Below, piece after piece: positions 1 to 7,973 of a stretch of 17,130 bases of DNA. Below the pieces are notes generated by a model, which made no database searches, had not been told where the DNA came from, and saw only the letters and a list, made by a program, of their open reading frames with translations. Origin of the DNA: Oceanospirillaceae bacterium UBA1126. GTDB taxonomy: Bacteria; Pseudomonadota; Gammaproteobacteria; Pseudomonadales; Balneatricaceae. The translations under genes were made by a program, and so were the position numbers. The stretch spans positions 10,341-27,470 of the forward strand of contig DCAT01000116.1 of the NCBI GenBank assembly GCA_002312935.1, in the 5' to 3' direction. Each line of letters opens with the position of its first letter. Positions within the stretch are counted from its first letter, which is position 1.

Positions 1-168
1 AGCTTGCGGGATGATCTGTAGTTTAGATTCAAGCGTGTGCTGGGCAGCGAGGTAGCTAGGGTCATTAGCCTGTGCGAGTTGAAAAAGGTCTTGAAATTGG
101 CTGGCGTGGCTGCCTATGGCTGTAGTGACGGTTAAGATAAAGGCAGCAATACGGTGTGAAGAAGCCAA
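1..168 (-). CDS. TolC-family outer-membrane efflux protein, N-terminal fragment (3' end beyond window edge)
   Basis: Reading the minus strand from 168 gives 56 uninterrupted codons to the window edge, so only the N-terminus is present. The start must be the TTG at 168-166: an in-frame TAA lies at 180-178, and a TAAGGA ribosome binding site at 180-175 is well spaced. The peptide opens with a signal-like stretch (residues 2-23, hydrophobic IAAFILTVTTAIG, then SHAS) and continues FQDLFQLAQANDPSYLAAQ. That last segment matches the first helix after the signal peptide of TolC-type trimeric outer-membrane channels, with the typical pattern of a leucine-rich helix followed by NDP and AA. The family forms the outer-membrane duct of type I secretion and RND or ABC efflux systems. 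It follows the DUF3108 gene on the same strand after about 110 bases. The family call rests on about 30 mature residues. Confidence 0.7.
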   Translation of the reverse strand, partial: MASSHRIAAFILTVTTAIGSHASQFQDLFQLAQANDPSYLAAQHTLESKLQIIPQA

Positions 169-278
169 GATAGATCCTTAATTAAATGATTTCTGGTCGA
201 ACAGTGTAACTAAATCAGTGGCTGTGCGCTAATAGCTTTACTAAGCTTTGCACAATACAGTGGTGAGGGGCTTTCTGA

Positions 279-1016
279 TTAACGGTCTAACCAAGTTAGA
301 TGGGTCAAATTGAGTTGGTAACGTTTGCCGTCAGTTTCTTTTTGCACAATGCGAACAATGGTGTAGTCCAGTTCTGGCGCAAACCAAATCCATGTTTCTC
401 GGTCGGTATCTTCACCTCGATCACGCTTAATACGCACAGACTTAAAGGTGCCTAGGGCTGTTTCAATAAGGTCTTCACCATCAGCAATAAAGCGATAGGT
501 TTTAAGCAGTCCACCATCAGCTACCTCGTAGGCGTATACTTGTCCCTCAACTACAGGGGGGATTGCCAAGTCAAGCTGCAAGCGCAACTGCACACTTTGT
601 TTATCTAATGTGTGTGGCACGATATCCATCACCCAAGAAGATCCCTCTGCGGTGTTCTTAACTTTTTTGTTTGGCCAATCAAATGCCACTTCTACGTTAC
701 GCTTGTTGTTAAAAACCTTGCGCTGGTAGCTGTAATGGATAGGTTGAAGTTGATCATCTAAAAGGCTGAATAATGAAGATTCAGTGAGGGAAGCAATCAT
801 TGCACTGGCTTCTGTAGTGAGGCGATAATTGCCATCACTATTCTTAACTAGGCTGCGTTCGGCTTTACCTGACAGGCTGATTCCTAAGTCCCATTGGCTG
901 GTATAAATGGCTTGAAAAGTACGCAGCTGAGCTATGCTGCTGCTACTCCATAATAACATCAAGAATAGACTAGCTAGGCTAGTAGCATTAGATAAAGTTT
1001 GCTTCATATATGACAT
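279..1016 (-). CDS. DUF3108 domain-containing exported protein
   Basis: A 245-residue protein with an N-terminal signal peptide (hydrophobic core about residues 13-24, cleavage plausible after SSIAQ). The mature part is rich in beta strands and aromatic residues. The opening pattern FQAIYTSQWDLGISLSGKAERSL and the late TALGTFKSVRIKR and WIWFAPELDYTIVRI segments are typical of DUF3108 proteins, a periplasmic or outer-membrane-associated family of unknown function. The ATG at 1016 is preceded by AAGGAAG at four bases; a second in-frame ATG at 1007 is further from it, so I keep the first. It follows purN by about 36 bases on the same strand and is probably co-transcribed with purMN. A DUF3108 gene beside purN is also how I recall Pseudomonas (PA0943-PA0944). 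No biochemical function can be assigned from sequence. Confidence 0.85.
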   Translation of the reverse strand: MSYMKQTLSNATSLASLFLMLLWSSSSIAQLRTFQAIYTSQWDLGISLSGKAERSLVKNSDGNYRLTTEASAMIASLTESSLFSLLDDQLQPIHYSYQRKVFNNKRNVEVAFDWPNKKVKNTAEGSSWVMDIVPHTLDKQSVQLRLQLDLAIPPVVEGQVYAYEVADGGLLKTYRFIADGEDLIETALGTFKSVRIKRDRGEDTDRETWIWFAPELDYTIVRIVQKETDGKRYQLNLTHLTWLDR

Positions 1017-1052
1017 TGCACTTCCTTGAGATATGACTATCAGGCGCTCACT

Positions 1053-1718
1053 TTAACATTGGAACGGCATTCCCTGAGCAGGTAAACTATGGCCATCCAT
1101 TAATACGGTGTTGTTGTGAAGTTTTAGACGGCCCTCACAAAACCACTTTATAGCGATAGGGTAAATAATATGCTCTTGTACCAAAACCCGACTAGCTAAT
1201 ACGCTAGGTGAATCCATGCTTAGGACGGGTACCAATGCTTGTATGACAATAGGGCCGCCATCAAGTTCACTAGAAACAAAATGCACGCTGGCCCCATGTT
1301 GCTCCACCTCTGCTTCTAGAGCACGCTCATGGGTATTGGTGCCCTTAAACAGAGGTAACAACGAAGGGTGAATGTTAAGCATACGCCCTTCGTAACGATG
1401 GGTTAGTTCGGGCGTAAAAATGCGCATAAAACCAGCCAAAACTATAAGGTCTGGCTGTTTATCATCTATGGCATGCATTAACTCACGATCAAATGCTTCA
1501 CGACTGCCATAGTCAAGGTGGTTAATGACTTGAGTTGCAATACCTGCTCTATTCGCCCTGACTAGACCCTTGGCTTCTTGTTTGTTGCTAATAACTAGCT
1601 CGATGGTAGCTGCAATAGTACCATCAGCAATGGCGTCAATCAGTGCTTGCAGATTACTGCCACTACCCGATATAAGCACCACAAGGCGGGGTATCTGTTG
1701 TAAGGATGGTTCATGCAT
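1053..1718 (-). CDS. purN: Phosphoribosylglycinamide formyltransferase (GART)
   Basis: Catalyses the third step of de novo purine synthesis, transferring a formyl group from 10-formyltetrahydrofolate to GAR to give FGAR, in the cytoplasm. The N-terminal phosphate-binding segment VVLISGSGSNLQALID and the catalytic NIHPSLLP segment are clear. The catalytic triad is N115, H117 and D153 (in SSELDGGP), counted from the chosen ATG. The reading frame can be extended to a TTG at 1730, but that has no ribosome binding site. The ATG at 1718 has a GGA seven bases upstream and gives 221 residues, near the usual 212-216. It lies directly downstream of purM, with 20 bases between purM's stop and this start. 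This is the classic purMN operon. Confidence 0.96.
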   Translation of the reverse strand: MHEPSLQQIPRLVVLISGSGSNLQALIDAIADGTIAATIELVISNKQEAKGLVRANRAGIATQVINHLDYGSREAFDRELMHAIDDKQPDLIVLAGFMRIFTPELTHRYEGRMLNIHPSLLPLFKGTNTHERALEAEVEQHGASVHFVSSELDGGPIVIQALVPVLSMDSPSVLASRVLVQEHIIYPIAIKWFCEGRLKLHNNTVLMDGHSLPAQGMPFQC

Positions 1719-1738
1719 GTAGGTATCCAAGCGTTAAA

Positions 1739-2785
1739 TTAACGCATAACAACAGCGTCTTCAGAGCCATTATTTTGTTTAATATGGCCAATAACCCAAG
1801 GTTGTTCACCGGCGCTCGTTAGGCATGCTATGGTTTTGGCTCGGTCTTCTTCAGCCACTACAATCACCATACCTACGCCACAGTTAAATGTGCGGTACAT
1901 TTCAGTATCGGTTACATTACCATTAGTTTGTAACCACTTAAATACTGCAGGTTGCAGCCATGAATGAGTGTCAATTACAGCTACACTGTCGCTTGGCAAT
2001 ACGCGAGGGATATTCTCTAGTAAACCGCCACCAGTAATATGGGATAAAGCCCTTACATCTACTTGCTTAAACAATTCTAGCAAAGCTTTTACGTAAATAC
2101 GGGTCGGTTCCATTAGGGCTTCACCTAAACTGACACCACCAATGTCCTGTTGCAAATCAGCTTGGCTCACGTCAATAATTTTGCGGATTAAGGAATAACC
2201 ATTAGAGTGTGGGCCTGAGGCGGGCAATCCAATAAGCACATTTCCTGGCGCAACTTTAGTCCCATCTATGATTTTGCTTTTTTCTACGATGCCTACACAA
2301 AAACCAGCAAGATCATAATCTTCACCTTCGTACATGCCCGGCATTTCGGCTGTTTCACCACCCACTAAAGAGGCACCTGCAAGTTCGCAGCCTTCGCCAA
2401 TTCCAGTGACTACGCGTGTTGCAATTTCTACATCTAGCTTGCCAGTGGCGTAATAGTCTAAGAAAAATAACGGTTCTGCACCGGCAACAATTAAATCGTT
2501 AGCGCACATAGCCACAAGGTCGATACCGATATGATCATGACGGTTAAGTTCTAAAGCTAATTTTAACTTCGTACCGACGCCATCGGTGCCAGATACAAGT
2601 ACCGGCTCGTCATGCCCTTTAGGTAGCTCGAACAGTGCTCCAAAGCCACCTAGGCCAGCCATTACTTCTGGGCGACGGGTACGCTTAGCGACACCTTTAA
2701 TGCGTTCAATAAGAGCGTTGCCTGCATCGATATCGACACCAGCATCTTTATAGCTTAGGGAATGGGTAGGGGCTTCAGTGCTCAT
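1739..2785 (-). CDS. purM: Phosphoribosylformylglycinamidine cyclo-ligase (AIR synthetase)
   Basis: Converts FGAM and ATP to AIR plus ADP and phosphate, the fifth step of purine synthesis; cytoplasmic homodimer. At 348 residues it is the normal length (E. coli 345) and co-linear with the E. coli enzyme from the start: LSYKDAGVDIDAGNALIERIKG near residues 10-31, the signature GTDGVGTKLKLA at 66-77, GIDLVAMCANDL near 87-98, the GGETAEMPGMY loop, and ITGGGLLENIPRVLP. The ATG at 2785 has no good Shine-Dalgarno sequence (a pyrimidine-rich stretch follows the upstream GG), but the N-terminus aligns with E. coli, so I keep it. First gene of the leftward purM-purN-DUF3108 unit, divergent from the DUF2066 gene. 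I saw no clear PurR-type box upstream. Confidence 0.97.
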   Translation of the reverse strand: MSTEAPTHSLSYKDAGVDIDAGNALIERIKGVAKRTRRPEVMAGLGGFGALFELPKGHDEPVLVSGTDGVGTKLKLALELNRHDHIGIDLVAMCANDLIVAGAEPLFFLDYYATGKLDVEIATRVVTGIGEGCELAGASLVGGETAEMPGMYEGEDYDLAGFCVGIVEKSKIIDGTKVAPGNVLIGLPASGPHSNGYSLIRKIIDVSQADLQQDIGGVSLGEALMEPTRIYVKALLELFKQVDVRALSHITGGGLLENIPRVLPSDSVAVIDTHSWLQPAVFKWLQTNGNVTDTEMYRTFNCGVGMVIVVAEEDRAKTIACLTSAGEQPWVIGHIKQNNGSEDAVVMR

Positions 2786-2987
2786 AGCAGGGGGGTGACC
2801 TTAGGCGTTTAAATAACAGTGACTCATTTTACCACGTCTCCCGACGTTTCATCACCTGCTTATAGTCGAAGTTTAGAGGTTTTTTGTACTTTTGTTGCTA
2901 GCAGCACTGACACATATTGATTATAGTTAGGGAGATTTACTTTAGACTGAACAAAATACCTAACCCAATAATCACCAAAGATACTGT
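2786..2987. promoter_or_regulatory. Divergent intergenic region between purM and the DUF2066 gene
   Basis: This 202-base AT-rich gap must carry the promoters of both flanking units. On the minus strand (toward purM) I see two hexamers resembling a -10: TAAAAT at 2831-2826 and a perfect TATAAT at 2925-2920. Neither has a convincing -35. A short palindrome, ACGTC-N4-GACGT, occupies 2834-2847, immediately upstream of the TAAAAT hexamer, where a repressor or activator could sit. On the plus strand no promoter is convincing; TTGATT at 2917-2922 is the best -35-like hexamer. No purine riboswitch or E. coli-type PurR box is evident. Assignments are tentative. Confidence 0.35.
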
Positions 2988-4091
2988 ATGACGTTAATAT
3001 TGCAAAAAATAGTGGCTAAGTCATTATGGAAAATAAGTTTTGGGTTGCTGTTATGGTTGTTAGCTTCCCCCGCATTTAGTGTCACTGTAGAAGGTCTCTA
3101 TAGTGCAGGGGTTGCCGTGAAAGACCAATCCTCAGCACAGATGATGAAAGCGAAAAAGGTGGGCCTTAGTCAAGTGTTGGTTAAAGTGACCGGGCAAACA
3201 AAGAGCTTAAATAACCCACGCATACGCACTGCGCTAGTAGAAGCAGACGATTACTTGCAACGCTTTTCCTTTACCACTCAATTAGCTGACGGTAAGCCAC
3301 AAGCGGTGATAGAGTTAGCCTTTGATGCGCTGCAGGTTAATCGACTAATTGCTGAATCTGGGCTCCCCATATGGGGAACTGATCGTGCAGCAATCTTAGT
3401 TTGGTTGGTGGAAGATACCCAGGGTACTCGCCAGATTGTTAGTGATGACAGCCACCCTATGGTGGCACAAATCATGCAGCAAGCAGAACAACGAGGTATG
3501 CCGTTATTATGGCCGTTATTAGATTTAGAAGACCAAGTTGCTATCAATGCTGGGGCCCTATGGGGTCTGTTTAGAGATACGATTAAAAGTGCCTCCAGCC
3601 GTTACCAAGCTGACGCCGTATTAGTTGGTCGTATGTTCCAAGATAGTCAAAATTTGTGGCGGGTGGAGTGGAATTTTTGGCTGGACGAAGTTGAACAACA
3701 GTGGTCTTCTGAAGGCACTGACTTAGCCATTTTAATAGACCCTTTACAAGACCGTTTGTCATCCAGTTTAGTAGCAAAATTCGCCTTGGCCACTGCTATT
3801 AAAAGGTCAATTAATGACGATAGTAAAAGTGCTATATTGCGAGTAGATCAGGTGACCCAGTTTGAGGACTATGCTGAATTACGTGCAATGTTGCAGGGCA
3901 TTGCGGGTATTCAGCGGGTACAATTGCGCAGTGCCAGTGGCGCTACGTTAGAGTTTAGGATATTTGCTCGATCTCATCTAGCTCAAGTTAAATCAGTTGT
4001 TGATCTTAAACGACGATTAAAACCTGTAGACAAGATGGATGCCAAGGAGGGCGCTGATAGTAGCCCTTTATGGCATTATCAATGGAATTAA
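2988..4091 (+). CDS. DUF2066 domain-containing exported protein
   Basis: A 367-residue protein with a clear signal peptide (basic residues to about 14, hydrophobic core ISFGLLLWLLASPAFS, cleavage near residue 31). The mature N-terminus, VTVEGLYSAGVAVKDQSSAQ followed by a VLVKVTGQ segment, is the hallmark of DUF2066, a gammaproteobacterial family of uncharacterised envelope proteins. I see no catalytic motif. The ATG at 2988 has only a weak AAAG upstream, but the signal peptide begins there, which supports it. It starts a rightward series with the permease gene and hda and is divergent from purM. The same neighbourhood (purM, DUF2066, hda, permease) is what I recall from Pseudomonas. The function is unknown; the constant link to hda and the permease is the main clue. 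Confidence 0.85.
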   Translation: MTLILQKIVAKSLWKISFGLLLWLLASPAFSVTVEGLYSAGVAVKDQSSAQMMKAKKVGLSQVLVKVTGQTKSLNNPRIRTALVEADDYLQRFSFTTQLADGKPQAVIELAFDALQVNRLIAESGLPIWGTDRAAILVWLVEDTQGTRQIVSDDSHPMVAQIMQQAEQRGMPLLWPLLDLEDQVAINAGALWGLFRDTIKSASSRYQADAVLVGRMFQDSQNLWRVEWNFWLDEVEQQWSSEGTDLAILIDPLQDRLSSSLVAKFALATAIKRSINDDSKSAILRVDQVTQFEDYAELRAMLQGIAGIQRVQLRSASGATLEFRIFARSHLAQVKSVVDLKRRLKPVDKMDAKEGADSSPLWHYQWN

Positions 4092-4108
4092 TATAAGGAA
4101 TGTATCTA

Positions 4109-5173
4109 ATGACGCAGTCTCAGACAGGGTTGTTGTTTTTTGTAGGGGCTATTGTAGCGGCGTTGCTCTATTTACTTCAGCCTGTGCTTACGCCGTTTGT
4201 TGTAGGTATTGGCATCGCCTACTTGGCAGATCCCTTTGCTGATCGTCTAGAAGCCAGAGGATGTAGCAGAACAATTGCAACTATAATTGTATTTGTGGCG
4301 TTAATTTTGGTGTTGGCTGCCATAATATTGGTTGTTGTACCTTTGATGATTAAGCAGATTCAGACCTTAGTACAAATGATACCCACTATTGAGGTCTGGT
4401 ATAATGCCGCTTTGTTACCATGGTTGCAGTCAAACTTAGGTGTAGATGTTAAAAGCATGAACTTAGACCTAGTTACCGAAGGGCTCTCCGCTGAGTGGAA
4501 ACAAACAGGCGGGGTGATTTCCCGCGTGGTTCAATATGCTACACAATCGAGTATGAGTTTAATTTCTACCCTAGGCTCTATGGCCATGGTTCCTGTGGTG
4601 GCATTTTATATGTTGCGGGATTTCGATCTTCTTACAGCGCGTATCAAGGCTTTGTTGCCCATTAACGCTCAGCCCCGTGTCAGTGCGCTGGCGTTAGAGA
4701 GTAATGATGTTTTGGGCGCATTTATGAGAGGTCAGCTGCTCGTCATGTTTAGTTTGGGAATAATATATGCACTAGGGCTTAGTTTGGTGGGCTTAAATTA
4801 CGCATTATTAATTGGTATATTGGCTGGACTAGCCAGTATTGTGCCTTACTTAGGTTTTGTTGTTGGTATTGCAGCAGCCATGGTTATTGCCTTTTTTCAG
4901 TTTGACGGTTACGTGCCACTTACGCTCGTGGTTGCAGTGTTTGTTATAGGGCAAATGATAGAGAGCTTTGTGCTGACTCCACTTCTTGTAGGTGATCGTA
5001 TTGGCTTGCATCCGGTGGCTGTAATATTTGCAATTTTAGCAGGTGGACAATTGTTTGGATTTATGGGTATTTTATTAGCTTTGCCAATCGCTGCCGTGAT
5101 TATGGTATTGTTGCGCAATCTTCATGAGGGCTATATCAAAAGCTCATTGTATGGTCAGCGGGATAGTGAATGA
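4109..5173 (+). CDS. AI-2E family transporter / PerM-type permease
   Basis: An integral membrane protein of 354 residues from the chosen start. It has about seven to eight hydrophobic segments: two near residues 7-40, one at about 56-80, one at about 150-172, and four to five between about 205 and 335. A soluble stretch lies between the third and fourth, as in the AI-2E/PerM superfamily. The C-terminal block GLHPVAVIFAILAGGQLFGFMGILLALPIAAV is characteristic. Members include exporters of autoinducer-2 or small ions and many of unknown substrate, so transport of AI-2 should not be assumed. An ATG at 4100 is in frame but overlaps the AAGGA ribosome binding site (4095-4099); the ATG at 4109 is correctly spaced. 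The stop overlaps the start of hda by four bases (ATGA), so the two are translationally coupled. Confidence 0.88.
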   Translation: MTQSQTGLLFFVGAIVAALLYLLQPVLTPFVVGIGIAYLADPFADRLEARGCSRTIATIIVFVALILVLAAIILVVVPLMIKQIQTLVQMIPTIEVWYNAALLPWLQSNLGVDVKSMNLDLVTEGLSAEWKQTGGVISRVVQYATQSSMSLISTLGSMAMVPVVAFYMLRDFDLLTARIKALLPINAQPRVSALALESNDVLGAFMRGQLLVMFSLGIIYALGLSLVGLNYALLIGILAGLASIVPYLGFVVGIAAAMVIAFFQFDGYVPLTLVVAVFVIGQMIESFVLTPLLVGDRIGLHPVAVIFAILAGGQLFGFMGILLALPIAAVIMVLLRNLHEGYIKSSLYGQRDSE

Positions 5174-5913
5174 CGTCTAATGTTGTAACCAACACATGTG
5201 AGCAGCGTGGCTCTCAGCAACTTACGTTAGGTGTCACTTTAAATGCTCAGCAACAGTTGAGTAACTTTAGCTTCAGTGGTGCACCCGCATTGGCTCAAAC
5301 GCTAGATCAGCTGATGCTCAATGAGCAGGCTGACAGTGTTTATGTATTTGGTGCTCAAGGTGTGGGTAAAAGCCATGTATTGCAAGGCTGCGTGCTTAAA
5401 GCTCAAGAAATGGGCCAGGAAGCGGTCTACATAAGTTGCAGTGAACTAATGCAGATACCAGCGCATCAAGCCAACGACTATCTAGCAGGCTTAGAGCATA
5501 ATGTTTTAGTATGTGTTGACGACATAGACTGCCTGGTTGCTGATAGTCATTGGGCGCAGGCCTGGTTTCATTTGTACAATAGGTTAATGCAGCAAGGTAA
5601 TCACCTTGTGATGTCTGCTAAATCAAATCCTAGAACAATAAATTGCTCACTTAATGATTTGCGGTCGAGATTACAGTTAGCTAATGTTTTTCAATTAAAT
5701 GCCTTGGATGAATTGGCCAGTAGGCAATTATTAAAAGCTAAAGCTAAGCAAAAAGGTTTGCAATTAACGGACGAGCAAGTGGCCTATATTTTTTCACGGA
5801 GTCCACGGGGTCTGGCGAATTTATTGGCAGTTTTAGATTTATTAGACTCAGCCTCTTGGCTAGAAAAGAGACGGATAACTATTCCGTTTATCAAGCAGGT
5901 AATGGCGTGGTAG
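5170..5913 (+). CDS. hda: DnaA regulatory inactivator Hda
   Basis: A DnaA-like AAA+ protein of 247 residues that, with the DNA-loaded sliding clamp, stimulates hydrolysis of DnaA-bound ATP and prevents re-initiation of replication (RIDA). Visible parts: a clamp-binding-type motif QLTLGV at residues 17-22; Walker A GAQGVGKS at 61-68; Walker B VLVCVDDID with D117-D118; the Box VII arginine-finger region DLRSRL with R167; and a sensor-2-like SPRGLANLL near 209-217. The DnaA DNA-binding domain IV is absent, which separates it from DnaA. The GGA at 5161-5163 is six bases ahead of the ATG, inside the upstream permease gene. The clamp motif has G where E. coli has P (QLSLPL), a small deviation. Not part of a chromosome origin locus here. 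Confidence 0.93.
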   Translation: MTSNVVTNTCEQRGSQQLTLGVTLNAQQQLSNFSFSGAPALAQTLDQLMLNEQADSVYVFGAQGVGKSHVLQGCVLKAQEMGQEAVYISCSELMQIPAHQANDYLAGLEHNVLVCVDDIDCLVADSHWAQAWFHLYNRLMQQGNHLVMSAKSNPRTINCSLNDLRSRLQLANVFQLNALDELASRQLLKAKAKQKGLQLTDEQVAYIFSRSPRGLANLLAVLDLLDSASWLEKRRITIPFIKQVMAW

Positions 5914-5950
5914 GACAAAGAAAGAGTTTACAGAAACAAGGAAGAAGAAC

Positions 5951-6685
5951 ATGTTAGGGCGTTTAAAAATTGGTTTAACAGTGGGTTTAACACTAAGCTT
6001 AGCAATGTTAAGTGCATGTTCGACTGCACCTACTGCATCGTCTGCTGACGTTAGCCCAGATCCTAGAGATCCGTATGAAAATTTTAACCGCAAGGTCTAT
6101 GCATTGAACGATGTAGTAGACCAGAAGATTTTGCTGCCAGTCGTTAACGTTTACGAAGATGTCACACCCAGCGTAGTCACTAAAGGTGTGAGTAACTTTT
6201 TTTCAAACTTAAGTGAAATGAGTAATTTTTTAAACCACAGTTTGCAACTTAAGCCTAAAAAAGCCGCTAAGGATGTTGGCCGCTTAGTAATTAATAGCAC
6301 TCTAGGTTTGGGGGGTGTTATCGATGTGGCCTCTAATCTAGGGATCTATCAAGAGCCAGAGGATTTTGGCCAAACCCTAGGCTACTGGGGTGTTAGCTCA
6401 GGCCCCTATATGGTTTTACCTCTTCTTGGCCCTAGTACATTAAGAGACACCAGTGCCATAGTGATTGATATGAGCGCCAGCCCTATTCGCCGTTATGACC
6501 CAGTTGCAAATAATTTCTATATATCTGTTTTGCAAGTGATAGACCTTAGGTACCAGCTGGGCAACTTTGACTTATTAATGAGTGGAGACCCTTATATCTT
6601 CATTCGTGAGGCCTACTTGCAGCGTAGAGAACACCTTATCAAAGACGGTGCACCGCCTGATGATGACGATTTTGATGATTTTTAA
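5951..6685 (+). CDS. mlaA: MlaA (VacJ) family outer-membrane lipoprotein
   Basis: Outer-membrane lipoprotein of the Mla pathway, which removes misplaced phospholipids from the outer leaflet and hands them to periplasmic MlaC. The first 22 residues form a lipoprotein signal with lipobox LSAC, lipidated at C23. The family signature DPYENFNRKVYALND follows at about residues 42-56, then NFFSNLSEMSNFLNHSLQ, LGLGGVIDVAS, and the late SGPYMVLPLLGPSTLRD and EAYLQRRE motifs. The C-terminus is strongly acidic (DDDDFDDF). AAGGAAGAAG precedes the ATG. It follows hda after 37 bases and precedes the RssB-like gene by 94 bases, an arrangement I recall near PA2800-PA2797 in Pseudomonas. No other mla genes lie in the window. 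Confidence 0.93.
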   Translation: MLGRLKIGLTVGLTLSLAMLSACSTAPTASSADVSPDPRDPYENFNRKVYALNDVVDQKILLPVVNVYEDVTPSVVTKGVSNFFSNLSEMSNFLNHSLQLKPKKAAKDVGRLVINSTLGLGGVIDVASNLGIYQEPEDFGQTLGYWGVSSGPYMVLPLLGPSTLRDTSAIVIDMSASPIRRYDPVANNFYISVLQVIDLRYQLGNFDLLMSGDPYIFIREAYLQRREHLIKDGAPPDDDDFDDF

Positions 6686-6779
6686 CACCTACGACTAAGG
6701 TTGTACTTGTCAGCAGGGCTTAAAGAGCATATTGTTGCGATATTAGGCCGACAACTATAGGCCTGGAGTAAGTTTTACT

Positions 6780-7973
6780 ATGGAACCTGACGTCAGTCAG
6801 ATCCTGATCGTTGCTAACGATCTCGACCTTAAACATAAAATCACCCAACATTATGCGTCACGTCGTTTTCATGTGACCGCAACTAACGATCCGCTCCACG
6901 CATTGGACTTTTTTACCAATGCAGTGGTGAATTTGGTATTGTTTCAATATAGCCCGCAAGAACCTACGCTAACTGCTTTATTGCAAGATATGCTGGAAAA
7001 ATGTGCTGAAGTTCCTTTAATTGTGCTCACCCAAATTGACTCGGCCCAAAGCGTTACTAATATGCTGCGTTTAGGTGCGACTGATGTATTTAATTTGCCT
7101 TTAGATACATTTTTTGAGCTAGATCAAAGCGTTATGCGCCACGTAAAGCGCTCTGCGTTACTTTATGAAAATCTACAGTACCGCCAAGAGTTAGAAATGG
7201 TTCATCGCCAAGTGAATAAAAACCTTGCCGAACTGCAACAAGATCAGATTGCTGGGCGTTTAATTCAACAACGGATGATGCCTCCAGAAGAATGCAGCAT
7301 TAATGGCTTAAGTATGCATCGGTACATGAAGTCCTCACTCTATTTAAGTGGAGACTTTATTGACTATATTCGTTTGGATGACGATCGTGTTTTATTTTAT
7401 CTGGCTGATGTTTCAGGTCATGGCGCATCATCAGCCTTTTTATCTGTTTTACTTAAAAATATTACTAACCGCCTTACTCGGGAACACCTTGAGTCTGATG
7501 CTAATGGTTTAATCTCACCTGCGACTGTTGTGGCCCAAATCAATAGTGAATTACTTGATTTTGATATTGATAAACACATGACTGTTTTTATGGGAATGTT
7601 GGACCGAAGCAACCATATGCTCACCTACTGTGTGGGTGGACATCTCCCTATGCCACTGCTGTCGCAGAATAATGAGGTGAACTATTTGTCTGGTTTAGGC
7701 AGTGGCTTACCTGTTGGATTATTTGACGATGCGCAGTACACAGACCTAACGCAGCAATTAGAGGCAGACTTTAATTTGCTACTAAGCTCGGACGGTATTT
7801 TTGAAATATTGCCATCGGATCAAATTGCAGATAAAGAAGAACAATTACGCACTATTTTGCAACAATCGGGCAGCCGTTTACAAGGATTAGTAGAGGCTTT
7901 AAATATTAATAGCCTTGATGCTGTTCCAGATGACATTGCCTTACTGAGTATCTGTGGAGAAGCATATGCTTAA
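6780..7973 (+). CDS. RssB-like fused response regulator / PP2C (SpoIIE-type) phosphatase with degenerate receiver
   Basis: A 397-residue protein: a receiver-like domain (about 5-122), a helical linker likely to be coiled coil (about 128-165), and a PP2C/SpoIIE phosphatase domain (about 175-393). The phosphatase metal-binding motifs are intact: SGDFID (D192, D195), ADVSGHG (D210, G213), VGGH near 285-288, SSDGIFE (D338) and DDIALL (D384-D385), so phosphoserine phosphatase activity is likely. The receiver is not canonical: the acidic pair is A12/N13, the phospho-acceptor position is Q56 (NLVLFQ), and the lysine position is L106. Only T84 remains. Length and neighbours (mlaA upstream; STAS, tal and dusA downstream) match what I recall of Pseudomonas RssB (PA2798), and also resemble HsbR but without its kinase domain. 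The probable substrate is the overlapping STAS protein. Role in RpoS turnover is inferred only. Confidence 0.85.
   Translation: MEPDVSQILIVANDLDLKHKITQHYASRRFHVTATNDPLHALDFFTNAVVNLVLFQYSPQEPTLTALLQDMLEKCAEVPLIVLTQIDSAQSVTNMLRLGATDVFNLPLDTFFELDQSVMRHVKRSALLYENLQYRQELEMVHRQVNKNLAELQQDQIAGRLIQQRMMPPEECSINGLSMHRYMKSSLYLSGDFIDYIRLDDDRVLFYLADVSGHGASSAFLSVLLKNITNRLTREHLESDANGLISPATVVAQINSELLDFDIDKHMTVFMGMLDRSNHMLTYCVGGHLPMPLLSQNNEVNYLSGLGSGLPVGLFDDAQYTDLTQQLEADFNLLLSSDGIFEILPSDQIADKEEQLRTILQQSGSRLQGLVEALNINSLDAVPDDIALLSICGEAYA

Noticed and set aside
234..248. Small inverted repeat AGCTT-N4-AAGCT between DUF3108 and the TolC-like gene as a terminator
   Set aside because: The stem is only five AT-rich pairs with no convincing T-run on the minus strand, so it is probably chance.
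3463..3478. Sigma-54-like promoter sequence (TGGCAC, then TGCA) on the plus strand
   Set aside because: It lies inside the DUF2066 coding region with no gene start nearby and matches the -12 element only partly.
4039..4242. Open frame spanning the DUF2066/permease junction
   Set aside because: It overlaps both real genes in another frame and reads as a shadow of the permease's hydrophobic segments.
4109..5173. Annotating the permease as an autoinducer-2 exporter involved in quorum sensing
   Set aside because: Family membership does not fix the substrate, and there are no lux or lsr genes in the window.
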